The notes: generated from the letters alone by a model not told the origin. DNA of 64,000 nucleotides from Mesocentrotus franciscanus (GCA_037976565.1 CP137679.1:24468761-24532760), one strand, 5' to 3'; shown: positions 22,401 through 35,940, numbered from the stretch's first letter. Numbers and translations are program-made.

Positions 22401-25400
22401 TCAATGGCAGTAAAACAGGCTTTCTTACGGGCAGTCGACAATATATACATGTATATCAACAGAGCACTTAACCCACGCCCCCTCCCACCAAAAGACGTTA
22501 AGGGGTTTAGTTGTTCCTTCCACTTAAATTTAATTTTCCTTTATTTTTTTAAATATTTTCCTTCTTCTCTATTCCATCACTTTTATCCTTGTTTATCCAC
22601 CCCTCCTTTATCTTCTTCTTCTTCTACTTCTCATTCTTTTTGTTCTTGTTCTTAATCTTGTTCGTCTCGTTCTTCTCCTTCTTCTTGACATTATTCTGCT
22701 TCTTCTTCTTCTCCTCCTCCTCCTCCTCCTCCTCCTTCTTCTTCTTCTTCTTCTTCTTCTTCTTCTTCTTCTTCATCTTCTTCTTCTTCTCCTCCTTCTC
22801 TTTCTCCACCTCCTCCTCCTCCTTCCGTTCCTCTTTCTTCTCCACTGCAGAGCAAGAGTGAGAGCTGCGCTGGGTGCGGAAAGGCGATTATTGATCGTTA
22901 CTTGTTGAGGATCGGGCGTGGTCTGAGCTGGCACTCATCCTGTCTTCGATGCCTCGAGTGTGATGAGAGTCTGAGCTCGCATCAAAGCTGTTACTTTAAG
23001 GACCAAAATGTCTTCTGCAGGAGATGCTACTCTAGGTGAGGAGAGAATGGATGGTGGAGGTGATGATGGTGATGATGTTGATGATGATGGTGGTGGAGGT
23101 GATGGTGATGGTGATGATGATGGTGGTGATGATGATGGTAATGTTGTTGTGAATGTAGTTGTTGTTGATGATATTGAGGATGCTGATGATGGTTTAATGG
23201 TTATGGTTATGATGATGGTGCCGATGTAGATGATAATTATGTTGATGATGCCGATGATGGTGATGGTGATAAATTTAATAGTGATAATAATGATGATTTC
23301 GACGGTGGTGATAATGATGATGAAGATGATTCATCCCACTGCAAATAAGGATTATAGGAAATTGTAAAGTAAGGAGATATTGAAGAAGAAGAGTAAAATG
23401 AAGAGGAAGGGATAGTGATTGTGCAGGGTGTGGTTTCCATAGTGAATAATCAAAATTTAAAGACGACGTTTCTGTCAAAGGAGCCTTACTCTAAAGTCTA
23501 AGAAATAGTTATTATCACGATGATGGAAGACGGAAGATGGAAGGCATAAGTCACGACAGTATTGTTGTAGAGAAAAAGAGCACAAACCAAATACAGAATA
23601 CAATGTTTTATGAATATGATGAATGAGGTGTACAATTTATAAATGTAGCCTACAGTTATTATAGATGATAGGTACTCTGCGACTGTCTTAAAGTATATAT
23701 CAAAGCTGAGTTTGTAGTCCTAAGAAACCAGCGCTTGATGTTGTGTTCGCTAATACGTGAAGCAGAAATTATCACAAAGTTTGTTTTTTCTCCCAAATGT
23801 ACAGTATTTTCTCTTTCAAATTTGGAAGTTGAGTTGCCCCGGGCAAACACCATATATTGGCATATCCTCAGATCATAGGGGAAACCGGGCGACCCTCCCA
23901 CTTAAAACAAAAAGTTATACACACCCCGGGATCATTGTCGATTTTCGAATAACGATGGTGATGATGAGGATGATAACAATAGTGATGATAATAATGCGAT
24001 GATTATTATGACGATCGATCATGACAATGATAATAATGATACTAAGAAGAAGAAAAAGAATGGTTGAGATATGATTTCAGATGTTTTAGAAAAAGTCACG
24101 TGAAGTACTATAGCTTGTAGAATATTCCAATCTCCATATTTTACCTCATATCATTTTTCTATTTTCAGGGAATTCGGCACCAAATGCGCCCGCTGCCTGC
24201 GGAGCATCGACGCTAGCGACTGGGTCAGGCGAGCGAGGGAAAATGTCTACCACCTCGCTTGCTTCGCCTGCGACAACTGTAAGAGGCAACTATCGACAGG
24301 CGAAGAGTTTGCGATGATTGAAAATAGGGTGCTGTGCAAGTCGCATTACCTTGAGTTGGTGGAAGCAACATGCCGCAGCAATGGAGACGGCAGTGGTAAG
24401 CAACTTCTATATTGTTTATGTATCTCTTTATTTATTTTCCGTTTCAATATAAACAAAGGAAAGATATGTACTTTATTCAACATAATACCGTATTGCTTCA
24501 AAAGAAAAGTGATTTTAATTTTAAAAAGCTCACCTAATATGATCATTTACTAGGATTACATGATGACAATATTGAGTATACATTCACCATTAAAACACGC
24601 ACACCCTTAAAGCACACACACTCTCCGTAAAAAAGAGTAAATGATAAAATGTCACCGTTGTCAAAAATTACGCCTTACAGAATTATCTTTGAATAGAAGA
24701 TCATTAGAAAAGGCCATTACAATTAAGCCATTACTGCAACATCAGTGTGGGGTGTGTGCAAGAAAGAATAAAAACAGTAATGAACGCACTACTAAATACC
24801 CTGCCATCCAGGGGCTCAGCCCATTAAAGGGGGCATGAGAATTTGCTCTCTCGTGTTTTTAACAAAAATGATAATTAATGGCCTTGATTGTGACGTTAAT
24901 GTGGTTGTTTTGTGTACCGGATGCTTTATCAAGGGTTGTTATTTAGAAATAAGAAATTTCTCCCTCATATCCCGATATAGAAATGTGTATAATATTTTAT
25001 CAATATATTTTTGAAAACGCCCTTGTAGGTGTCAGTTTTGATGAAGAACAAAACAAATTTCGTTTGACGTCGGAGAAGCCATAAGAATCACTACAATCAT
25101 CTTGTACACATTATGATGCAGGTTTTATCTCGGTCTTGCTGGAAAACACATTTTCTATTTTTATGATAAATACGAAGACATACAATAATTAACTTGTTAA
25201 TCCGTTTTTTGATGGACAGGCTTAACTACTTCGTGACGTAGTGCAGAGGTGTCGGTCAAGGGGTGTAAAGGGGCATTTGCCCTATTAAAAAACAACAGCG
25301 AATGTTTTCACTGTGTATAGCATTAAAATATTTGTGAATTAATTTATTTGAAACATGATGTCCCATTATATACTTACGAAAACGACATGTACAAAAATAC

Positions 25401-27130
25401 GTGTTATGCCAAACGTAGCCACTTATAACATCCCGCTAGAGAACGACCCAACAAACTAGTAATCTTGGTTTATAAAGTAGTAATGAAAGTTACAGATTGT
25501 GCATAATTATACAACGAATCATACAACCAATCTTTAACCGCTTAGATATAGAAGAAAAAAGCAGCTAAGCGTTTAATACATGACAAGAGAAATTCGTTTA
25601 TTTTGTACTTTCATTGTTTTTATGCATCATATTTTCAAATTTGTCTTGCTGCCCCTAATATTATTTGGGGATTCATTCATGGCCCAATACTTAGTTAATA
25701 TTGAATAATATATATTTTGTCATATATAAGTTTTAGATGTAAACCTCTCTATTTTCAAAGCAAATGTGATCAAATTTGAGTAATGGGGCCCCGACCGCGG
25801 CCTTTATCTGTTAGAATGTATGAAACCTGAAGTCCATTTTCTAATATTTTTTCGAAATTGTGCCCCCTTTTTAAACAGACTGACTTCGATTCCCAACTGT
25901 ATACCATTCTGATATTTCAAACTAATAACAGTCGTTGTATTTCAGGGAGGATTGAATTAATGAACAAAATGTTGCTCTTTTTTCACGACCAGGTTCAGAG
26001 TACGGTGGAGAAGGAAGCGGTAGTGAGCGTCCGCAACAGAAGACCAAACGGATCCGCACCACTTTCACCGAGGAACAACTCGAAGTCCTGCAGGCTAACT
26101 TCAACGTCGACAGCAACCCCGACGGGCAGGACCTCGAACGCATCGCCCAGATCACCGGCCTGAGTAAGCGAGTCACGCAGGTCTGGTTTCAAAACTCACG
26201 GGCGCGCCAGAAGAAACACAGCACTCCGCACGGGATGGAGACCCCGGGCGGGCGGTGCACGCCCAGTGGAATGGTCACGGGTATCGGTGGTGGTGGGTGT
26301 GGCGGTGGAGGTGGCGGTGGAGGGGGGCTGGCGCCATCCGACGGATACACTGGTGGCAGCGGTGGAGGCTTGTCGCTAGCCGTGAGGAAACCGTCCGCAT
26401 TGCCGCCTAAATTTGGTGAGTACACGAATTCCTTGCAAACTATTCGTAGTATATTCGAGAATTTGTAAATACGGGGGTTGTCTCATTTGTTTTAATGTAT
26501 CATCCGTACTGATTACCTGCTCTGAATTAGCGACTTCATAATGTGATGATGGCTGAAGGGGAGGGGGGGGGGCTGAAAAACCCCACACCTGTGCCCTCTC
26601 CTTACGTCCTTGTTTGAGATTGTGGCGACATACAGTGTCATGGTTCGTACTTGCAATTTGCAAAACTAATCTTTTACAATACTCATACGTTACGGCTCTC
26701 ATTATAGTTCACACGGTTTTATATGAACGTTTGCATACACTGGAAAGAGAAGTTTTAGTATAGTACGTGTAAAAACAATAAAGTATTTGGAGCTATATGT
26801 CATAGCGATGATAATATATCATAAACAGATTTTATGTGAAACATTGGTATTTCCCGACCCATTTCAAGTTCTTTGTCCTCCTCCTCGACTTTCCTCCTAC
26901 TATTTCTTGTAACTAAGTTCAGGACAGCTTCATCTCTCTTTCATGACTATTTGTTTTACCTATGCCTTTTTGTATTACTTTCCATGTTTTTTTTAATTTA
27001 TTTTTTTAAATTTATTTATTTATTTATTTTTCATTTTTTACTAACAGTTGACATGTTGGATTCCTGTGGCAAGTGCGGCATGATCTACTGCCTCTGTGAG
27101 AAACTCGCCATCTGTTCGACCACATCATGA
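19434..27130 (+). CDS. Lhx6/8: LIM-homeodomain transcription factor, Arrowhead/Lhx6/8 class
   Basis: Exons 19434-19526, 22851-23035, 24169-24395, 25993-26415 and 27048-27130 join in phase to 336 codons plus TGA. Exon 1 is a short N-terminus; an in-frame TAA at 19389 precedes the ATG. Exon 2 encodes LIM1 (CAGC, WHSSC, CLEC, CRRC zinc ligands). Exon 3 encodes LIM2 (CARC, HLAC, CDNC, CKSH), with [19 protein letters not shown] and RQLSTGEEF typical of the class. Exon 4 encodes a homeodomain with [31 protein letters not shown] and [13 protein letters not shown], close to fly Arrowhead, then a poly-glycine linker. Exon 5 encodes a Cys-rich tail ([11 protein letters not shown]). Expected to be a nuclear DNA-binding protein using LDB/Chip cofactors; vertebrate relatives specify forebrain interneurons and other tissues. 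Exon 1 is the least certain. Confidence 0.93.
22507..22850 (+). repeat. Giant pyrimidine tract (CTT/CCT)n abutting a splice acceptor
   Basis: About 340 bases, nearly all C and T (CTTCTT and CTCCTC runs), run directly into CTCCACTGCAG, the 3' splice site of LIM exon 2. Long open frames here are low-complexity artefacts. Confidence 0.9.
23044..23335 (+). repeat. GAT/GGT microsatellite just after LIM exon 2
   Basis: Imperfect GATGATGGTGGT repeats start within about 10 bases of the exon 2 splice donor and fill the start of the intron. The 73-codon frame over this stretch is an artefact of the repeat and of reading exon 2 in the wrong frame. Confidence 0.85.
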
Positions 27131-27415
27131 CAGAAGTTTCGGATCACCTGACACAATCACGTGATGAACTTCACCATAATCACGTGACCCCATGTAAGAG
27201 AGCAAAACTATGAACCAAATACATACAACTTCTTATGTGTAGGAGATGAGAAGAAGAAATATATTCAGCTTCGAAATCTGGGCAGAAATATTTTAAAGAC
27301 TGATGAAAATTATCAAACGATAATCATATCATTGTATGGACCAAGAAAAGGACATTCTGCATACGACCTTTCAAGAAACGTGAGCACGGCGATTGGTTTT
27401 GTAATGTTGTATGTC

Positions 27416-27448
<33 letters not shown>

Positions 27449-27564
27449 GGAAGAGAGACAGTGAGGGAGCGAGAGAGAGAGAGAGAGAGAGAGGGGAAGA
27501 GCGAGAGCGAGAGAGAGCGGGGGGTTAAAAAGTATTGGAAGATAAGTAAGGAATTTGTAATAAA
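27131..27564 (+). other. Probable 3' untranslated region of the LIM-homeobox gene
   Basis: Follows the TGA of exon 5. It contains CACGTGA repeats, a (GA)n microsatellite at about 27414-27520 and a candidate polyadenylation signal AATAAA at 27559-27564. Confidence 0.5.
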
Positions 27565-30238
27565 CCATATTTTGTATAAGTCATGTTTTAATGGAAAGTT
27601 TCAGTGCAATATTTTATAGATTGTAGGGGAATGTTGATGACATTTCTACCATACAAAGTCTTTATCGTCTTTTATCTTGTCAACATTTTTTTCGAACATG
27701 ATTGCGTTCTTGTGATTTTTGTTTTACGGTGTATTTTTCACGAAGGCGTGCAAAGTTATTGGTATTGCTTGTTTACGGAATAATATCAAAATTCCTTGTT
27801 CATGTCGCAATGAATTTTTTTCCACGGACATGAAAAGTCGTGAAGGTATTTTACATAAAAAAAATATTTTTATTTGGAAAGAAGTGAATATTTGTAATCG
27901 TTGTCTCGTGCATGTTGCTAAAGTTCATGTTGTTTCAGTAGTTTATTTAATTCCAACCACACGGCTTCTTTTAAATGATGTGTAATTTCATTTAAGGATG
28001 TCATTACATTTTGAAAGAATTATAAAACTTTTAAAAATCGCACCAAAAAAGTGTTACTGTCAACATTGAACATCAATCGTTATGTTAGTTGTGTTTTTGT
28101 GGTACACTTTAAAGTCCAGGCCTTAGTACGTGGGACTTCTCGTTACATCATAATAATATGAAAACACATCAAGGCAAAAGTGCATTCACTGGTCAGGACC
28201 AACAGTGCGTTGACGCCAGAAATGCATTTTGTATTGGTTTAAAAACGTTGAATATGTTAAACAAAAGAATAATCTATATCAAACGATCATTTTAAAATTG
28301 TAATATGTCAGCACAAGGTCAATTTTCATTTGAATATTGGTCAAAACAAAGTCAATCGATGCGTTTTGCAAAGTACGGAATGGGGTCAGATAAGATTGGA
28401 CAGCTGTTGGCAAAGGGCCATTTATTTCTTGTGCGCAAGTGTTCTGCGCATTATTACGTAACATCATGTACGACTCCATATTTTTTGGAGTCGATAATGT
28501 TTTCCATTATTGATTGTTCAGTGATGTGGAAAATGAATATTCTTGTATTGATCAATGTAAGATTTTTCACTTTGCCCGAACGATCGGCAACCAGTTGAAA
28601 GTACTGTTTTGCCATGATGTAAAATAGTTTGCTTACCTGTAATACAATTATACAAACGTATACTTTACGACGAATATCTTTCTAGAGTCGATTAATTAAA
28701 ATGTTAATCAAGACCGGTTTAATTCCCAAGTGCTAATTATTAATGCATTAATGTAATAAAAAGATTTTTTAGTCTGTGCTTTGTTATTGTTTATTTGAGA
28801 TAGTATTTTCTTGCAAAATTAGTCGCCGATGAATAGCTAGTTTGGTGTTAAATGAAAATTAATTACACCAATCACAGCTGTGCACAACTAGTAACGCATG
28901 GTGATTATGATGCCAATTGTTTATCTGCATGTACTGATCATGTCGATAGAGATATTTTGTCATTTCAATGATCATCATTATAATTGTCTGTGGTCGAAAA
29001 TCAGTTTCAACGAAAATGTTCATCTATGTCAAGTCATGTGCATCATCCTATTACGATTTTCATTTTTGATTGATCGGTGCTCAGTGATTTTTTTTTTTGC
29101 GTTATTGAATGTGAAATTATATTTATATCTATAAACTTTGTCACAAGATGTATGATTAAATGTTCGAAACGATGAAAAAAGGCATTATTCGCAATGTGAA
29201 TTTGCTTCATCCATGCCCTTGCTCGTTTTGTATCGGGTGCTAGGAACTAAAAATGATACATTCGACTCCAGATAGATAATCATTTAAATCATGAATGTTA
29301 CAAAAGATGAAGAAAATGAGAGAGACAGAGGTAGATAGATATATAAATAGATAGATAGATAGGGATAGAGAGAGCGAGAGACGGAGACAGAGAGAGAGGG
29401 TATTGTATAGAAGATATTGTGAGAGGAGATGGGTGAGAGATGGAGGGACAGACAGAGCATAATAAAGAAAGCGCAGAGATAGATTTGATTGATAGGCAGA
29501 GAGAGGGGAGAGGGGTGAGATAGAAAGGGAGATAGAGACAGAGGAGGTGGAGAGAGTATGATTAGAAGAGACTGTAAGATGAATGATCATTGGTGTAAGA
29601 GACGAAAGACATAGCAAGACATGGAAACAAAATAGATAGATTGAAAGAGAATGAGACTGAGAGACAGAATGACAGAGCGGAGATAGAAAGAAAGAGGGAG
29701 GAAGAGACATAGCGACAAAAAAGTTTTATGTAGTAGAAAATAAGCAAATCAAAGTTAAGGTAGAAAAAGAAAGCAATAAAGAAAGCATGAGAGAGAGAGA
29801 TAGAAAGAGAGAGAGAGGTAGATAGAGAGAGAGAGAGAGAGAGAGAGGGGGGAGAGAAAGAGAGAGAGAGGGGGGAACAGCAATGGCAGGAAAAAAGAAG
29901 AAAGACAGAATAATATTAAAGTGAAAACTGTAAGGACAGGGTGGGAGAATAAACAACTTTAAAAGAACAGAGGCTGAACATGCAAGGAAGCAAATATAAT
30001 CAATCTCAAAGATGGCAAATGTCATGCATATTTCTTTCAATTAGTTTGGACTTGACGATTTACATTTGTACGACACCCATTTTGATCTGCTTTTTAATTA
30101 TTTTTTAATTTTCAATTTATCTATAGATTTGACTACTTTCATCATTATTTTTGTATCATTTTGGACATATAACGGTTCATGGGATGATTTGCAGTTGTTG
30201 GAGCTCTAGATGCCAGACATATGAATTTTGCAACCATC
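27565..30238. other. No gene recognised; GA-rich low-complexity block
   Basis: 27565-29300 is AT-rich with no conserved frame. 29318-29878 is a broad GA-rich stretch (GATAGATAGATA, GAGAGA), whose long minus-strand serine/leucine frames are artefacts. Confidence 0.5.
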
Positions 30239-30526
30239 TTATATCGAATTTTCTCCCAGACAATACTTGACTTTTTGGAAGCTTTTCTCTTCGGCTTGAT
30301 CCACCGGGCATTGAGCCGGTCGCAACCCGCTGCGAAGCCGCTCCTTTGACATCAGCCTCCCCGCGGCGTCGAACAGAAGATCTATGAATGACCCCACGCT
30401 GTAAACCCCCTTAAACCCCTCCCCTCGACACAGGAGGTCAATCCCCTCTATAAAGACCCCCTTGCCAATATCATCTTGGAAGCCTTCAGTCCACTCATAA
30501 CAAAGATCCTCAAAAACCTTGTCTCT
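30239..30526 (-). other. Unassigned 95-codon open frame in a GC-rich island
   Basis: Between TAA stops on the minus strand there is an uninterrupted 95-codon frame with many GC-ending codons and a non-repetitive composition (for example VFEDLCYEWTEGFQDD, GIDLLCRGEGFKGVYSVG). The first ATG is late (codon 58). I recognise no family. A good-looking acceptor just upstream (CTCTCTCCTTTGTGTGTTTTAG) would be followed by an in-frame stop, which argues against a simple exon. It may be chance in a GC-rich patch, or a decayed or unusual exon. Confidence 0.25.
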
Positions 30527-33500
30527 TTAACACGTCTAAAACACACAAAGGAGAGAGGATCCGTTTTGAAAGTTCCTTCTTCTCACGATCTTTTACAGTT
30601 ATTGTTCACTTCGAGTGTGACAATAAGTTTGCCTTTCTTATAATCTCTGTAATAGAATTCGTTTAGTTTATGATATTTACTTAGACGGGATAGACCCCTT
30701 CAATTCAGACAACCTTCCCCCAAAAAGAGAAACTTCATGAAGTACAAACAACGATTATCAGAACGCAAAGAAAAGCCTTTCTGTAAAAACTGGAAAGGTA
30801 AGATCGGGGTGATATTTGTAGAACAAAGGGATGGATATCCATTATGGGAGACGATGAAAGTTAAAGTACCTCTTCCCTTAAGAGTGGTTGAAGAGGTTTT
30901 CATCTTTAGAAAGCCCTTCAGCTTTGGTGATGGGCAAGGGTGTATTTCATTCTACCATAATAAGATAATGCTCTTACTCAGTCAAGAGGACCAATGCTAA
31001 GTATCTTTCTTCGGGACAGTTCATTCATATCATGTATTCTTATAAATATTAGATACAAATTGCCATGATGAGGGTATAATTATGTCAGTAGGTCCCGTCA
31101 ACTAGAAAATTCTATGTCGAACTTGGCTAATGTTTTGCCCAACTATGTTACTGCAAATGGAGCAAGAGTAACCTGAATTGCGAGTTTGATTGACTCAAAG
31201 TTTGTTAGACAAATAATAACCTAACCTCATCTACCCAATATTTTTTTACACAGTGTCTTTATGTTAATAAGTTTTAAGTTATTTATTAAAAGTCGCTTGT
31301 ATATCTATTTTGTAAGACAATTTCCTTGTTATGAAAACAACAATATGCGAAACGAACATGTGTTTTTTGAAAGGTATAATTATTTAATTGATTTTTATTA
31401 TGATATGATTATGATTATATATTAATAATGCATATGTACCTAGTTTGTATATTACTTTTTTTTTATTAGGTTAAAAAATGCAGCATACAAATCAAACAAA
31501 CAAACATTGTGTATGCCACTACACTTAAAGAAGTTGTATAGGATGGGCTGTTTTGTATTGCTTTCTACAAACATACGAAAACTAATGCACTTCTTAATTT
31601 TACGCACGCCCAACTTTTTGAAAATACCATGAAAGACCTTGAATACGATAAAATGTTAATAAGACACAATGAATCTGCAAAGTGAAATAATTTCAATTTG
31701 GCTTATCATTAAGAAACATGCACAACATTTAGATGAACTTTATTTTCGCACAGTCCCATCTAATGTTTGTAGTAAGTTTGATTTATAAAAATGTCACGCA
31801 TTTCGTGATTGATGACTTGGGCATTTTAAAACGAAGTTATGCCCTTCTCTTAGTTAATTATGACATTTGTTGAGAGGTGAAACGTATATGATATATCATC
31901 TTATCAAGAAGAGCACTTTAGGCCTAAGCAATATGATTTATTTGAAATCGTATTTAATGATACATTTGGTGTATGTTATGCGTTGTTATTGCTTTTCCAT
32001 AAAAATAGCAAGATTTTTAAAATTTTCATAACACACAATCATTATGTATGATATAATTGATCATGAGTTAAAGACAAAATCACTAGTAATGCAAAACTAA
32101 TCGATTATTAAGGAACATAATTTTATATTAAACTAGGAATAATAGAGATCGTATGTCTTTTACAATGAAATAATTTCAAGTAAAGTATTGTCCTAAAAAT
32201 CTCTAGAAATCTGTTTCTCTATTACTAAAACATTAATGATCTCGAAAAAGATTGTAATTATAAGTCTCGCGCTTATCCTTGAAAATTGATTGAGAAAAAG
32301 CAAAATTATAGATATGCCAAGTCGATTTCGCTTATGAGATTTAACTTGTGATGAAGAAGATAATTTCGAGAGGAAATACACCCAGGAAAAGCAGGATAAT
32401 CAAGAAATTATCAATAGATTAATAGAACTCCTAGAATTATATTCGGGAAACTTCTGTATTTATTTAAAATTCACATTTATTCTTTAACATTCTGAGAGAA
32501 ATATATTATAAAAACTAAGAACACATTTCTTGCAATTTTCTGATCGCTACAGTCATGACAGAAAAAAAAAAACAACCGTTAGTAAACTATTGTCGCTATC
32601 GTCAACCTCCTTAAATTCAAAATCAATAATTCTGTCACAGAGGCATATCGTCTACCTGTTCCCCCAATTTCCCTTCGATTAATCAACCAATATTGACTAG
32701 TCTACCAATCTTCTTGTCTTCCCATTGCTCCCAACACCCTTAAAATTCGATTTTTAAATCATACTAGATCCTCTTGTGAAGCAATGAGTCCCCCGGTTGG
32801 CAATTAATTTGCGCCTGTTGCGATACATTATCATGCTTTCTGAAGATGAAAAGCTTTTTTTCTTCTTCATTATTACACGCTGTCGGTTCGCCTTTCCTAG
32901 ATCTATTCAAGCATTTGGGTCCTCGGAGGTGGACTGACACCCCGCTATGTCCTTTTCTGTGTCACTCCCTCCCTCCCTCCTTAAAACCATTCTTCTTTTC
33001 TGTTTTGGTATCAAGAAACTGAATCGAGGTCTCAGATCGCGGTAGATGTTTACAGAGAAGAGGGTAATGCTCTTTGAAAAGTTGAATTGAAATTGCAATA
33101 AAGGTCCCACATTTTCTCGGGCAATTAGTGACGCGGCTTCGCAAATCGTTTTATAGTAATGTAAGCGGTTTTAAATAAGTTAACGACCCGAAATCTATTT
33201 GGCGATGTTGTTTGTGCTGCATTTTCTCTATTCTGTCAATAGGCCTACTTTTACTTCGTTTTTTTATATATCAGCGTAATAAAACTGATCACACAATCCT
33301 TTTAGATACAGGGTTCCTGATTCGTGTGGGGGAACTTTTCGTTTCCCCCCAATATGTTGTAGTAACCAATCTAATGCACAGGCATTTTCATTAGTTCAAG
33401 TATTAATTTGATATAGCATCAGTAATTTCGTGGTTTACGATTAACATGAATTGAAAAATTACCATAAAATTATTAACCTCAAAATAATCAAATCACCTTT

Positions 33501-35538
33501 TGCTAATTTAGGCCGTAACTCCCATTTCAATTTGTTTCGATGACACTCCTTTTTTATTTATTACAAAGTGCAATGTTTTGAAGCGATTCGGTAGCATTTT
33601 CTTGTATGTTTCCATAACATCAGCAAAGGATTCACTACCAGTTACTTTCGTAGTAAAATAAAACGATGATGGTGATGATGATGATGATGATGACGACGAT
33701 GATGATGATGATGAGGATGATGATGTTCGAAGAATTGATGGGTGGGATGAACATTTTTTCCTATTATTGTTAATCATTGTATGTGTATCTTCTTTTCCTA
33801 GATGTTGATTTATTCTTTCATTTTTCGTCTGTCCTTCATCGTTCCATCCTTTCAGCAGACGTTACGTTAAAGTGAAAGGGATGAATCCCAACGATCGAAC
33901 AAAGGCGACGAAAACTGGACAAGAAGTGAGGACTTAGCCCTCATTAGAGAGGATTTAGCTCGCACGGTTTCCCCCACAGCTCCAATACGAAGATTCGCGG
34001 AGGGTAAGAGAGTGGTCTTATAGGGGTGCAACAAAGACCCCCTACCTGTCAGTCACCTGCCAGCTTGGACTCATCCCGACCTCACAAACCAACATCCTAT
34101 CACATCGCTGCCCCTCTCTTAATCTCCAGTTAAATGCTCTAACCCCATGAAAAGCCATGTAGGGTCTCTGAAAGGACGGGGGTACTTAAGCCCTTTTGAA
34201 TCCATTTTAGAAACGAAAATATGCCGAGGATACGAGCGAAAGTGAAAGAACAAAGACAGAAAGTGACAAAATCATTCTAAAAGCGAACTAGTGAGGCATG
34301 GAGATAAGTCTGTGGGTCTCCAAAGGAAATGTGTAAAAAAGGAGGAGTAAAACAGACTGCGTTTTGTATTGATGGATGAGGTCTTTATAGGATCAGAGAG
34401 GTGCGTGAATGGGAGAAGAGCGGGCCAGTGGCGCCGCGGTGTCGGTGGCGGACAGTGGCAAGAGAGTGTACGCCATAGAATGCGTACGCGGAGTCGCTCA
34501 ATTGACTTTAGCGCCAAATGGAACATGACAATAGTTATGAGACTGTTCGAGCCTGGGTATTGGGCGCGTATCGACCGACTTAATGCGTTGAATAGACTGT
34601 TTACCGCACACGTTAAGGTGTCAATCATTCGTTTAAATGTGATATCATCTTGACAGCTCATATAGCGATTGAATCCCGATGCTCTAAGTCTAAGAGTTCT
34701 CGCACTTTGGAATCAAAACGAGAAAAAAAGTGGATACACGCACTGACGCGGAGTACAAAAGCTCGCTGAGGACTGATGAAAACCCCCTGCCAGTTAGATA
34801 ATTAGAAAGCTCTCTAACTTTCAAAAGAATTTACATTGCTGTGGAATGTTTGTTAATCGAAGTATTAGGAGGAAAAGGGGTTGATGGTGGAGATAAACCA
34901 TCTTGCTAATTATCATTAAATGAAACACTTATACAATATGTGTGTATATATATAGTGATGTGTTCTAGTATGGAAATGACAGGTCAACAATGTAATGAAC
35001 AAGTTGATAATGTTGTGACGGAGACAATGCTTTTATGGCTGTAAATGTATATTATTCAAACAAAAAGTTCTTGGACACTAACATTTAAGAATGAGAAAAA
35101 TTGTGTAAAATTCATTGTAGACTTGATATTTAAACAAAACATTATTCTTTATATACGAGTAATACGACCTCCATGGAGAAAATCCAACAGTCAGTGGATT
35201 TTTTTATACTATTAAGTTTTAAGCCGATGAAATATTTTTTTGCAGTTTTAAACACATTTCAGATACATTTCGTTTATACATATCATGATAACGTTCATGA
35301 TGACATTATTTTATTAAAAAGAATGATTATGATAACAATGAAATGTGATAAGGAAATCCTTTGAAGGGGAAAGAAATAAAAAGTCACCACGGAATTATGC
35401 CTATTGTTATGAATGTAAATGTAATATTTCATAAACTGAACTTTAGAATGTACATCTAAACAAACAAAACCTAAAGGTTTATGATAGAATTATTTAAAAT
35501 AAAATAGTGCAATGTTGCTATGAAATTAATTCAACTCG
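30527..35538. other. No gene recognised
   Basis: Long AT-rich sequence (31000-32900 especially). A (GAT/GAC)n microsatellite lies at 33664-33727. At 33850-34780 base composition becomes more balanced and CpG is commoner, but the 129-codon minus-strand frame at 34272-34661 shows no family pattern. Possible regulatory DNA of the LIM-homeobox gene, without direct evidence. Confidence 0.4.
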
Positions 35539-35681
35539 TTTGTTAACAGACGCAACGCGGATATGACTTTGCATTCACTCCCACAAAAATGGAGGTGTGG
35601 TTTAGTGGTTCATTTCATTTGACTCTCAATCCAAGGGTTGAAGGTTCGAATCCCAGCCCTGCACTAACGTCTGTTAACAAA
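35539..35681 (+). repeat. tRNA-like unit framed by a perfect 14-bp inverted repeat
   Basis: GTGTGGTTTAGTGGTT (A-box-like) and GGTTCGAATCCC (B-box-like, at about 35643) with a tRNA-like spacing, after an ATGGAG start. TTTGTTAACAGACG (35539-35552) and CGTCTGTTAACAAA (35668-35681) flank it exactly. Probably a tRNA-derived SINE head or tRNA pseudogene carried in a small inverted-repeat element; no clean cloverleaf is evident. Confidence 0.5.
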
Positions 35682-35749
35682 ACATTATATCCACATATGC
35701 CACTCTCCATTACTGTATTATGTGGCTACCTTCGGAAAATAAGACCCAA

Positions 35750-35766
35750 TTATAATAATAATAATA

Positions 35767-35802
<36 letters not shown>

Positions 35803-35840
35803 GTTACTATTATTGTCATTATTATGACTATCATGATCAC

Positions 35841-35874
<34 letters not shown>

Positions 35875-35940
35875 ATTATCATTATTATCATTAGTATTAC
35901 TATTATAATTTTTATTATTATCATTATCATTATTGCTATA
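35750..35940. repeat. (ATT)n microsatellite
   Basis: Long run of ATT/TTATTA with imperfections, next to a hAT MITE. Confidence 0.9.

Noticed and set aside
22589..22861. Phe/Ser-rich 90-codon frame and Lys/Glu-rich reverse frame
   Set aside because: Translation of the CTT/CCT microsatellite before the LIM exon acceptor; not a gene.
23008..23229. Asp/Gly-rich 73-codon frame
   Set aside because: Starts inside LIM exon 2 in the wrong frame and continues into the intronic GAT/GGT repeat.
29240..30040. Ser/Leu-rich minus-strand frames up to 156 codons
   Set aside because: Reverse translation of GA-rich microsatellites.
34272..34661. 129-codon minus-strand frame
   Set aside because: An overlapping 94-codon plus frame covers the same bases; composition is non-descript and no motif is visible, so chance is most likely.
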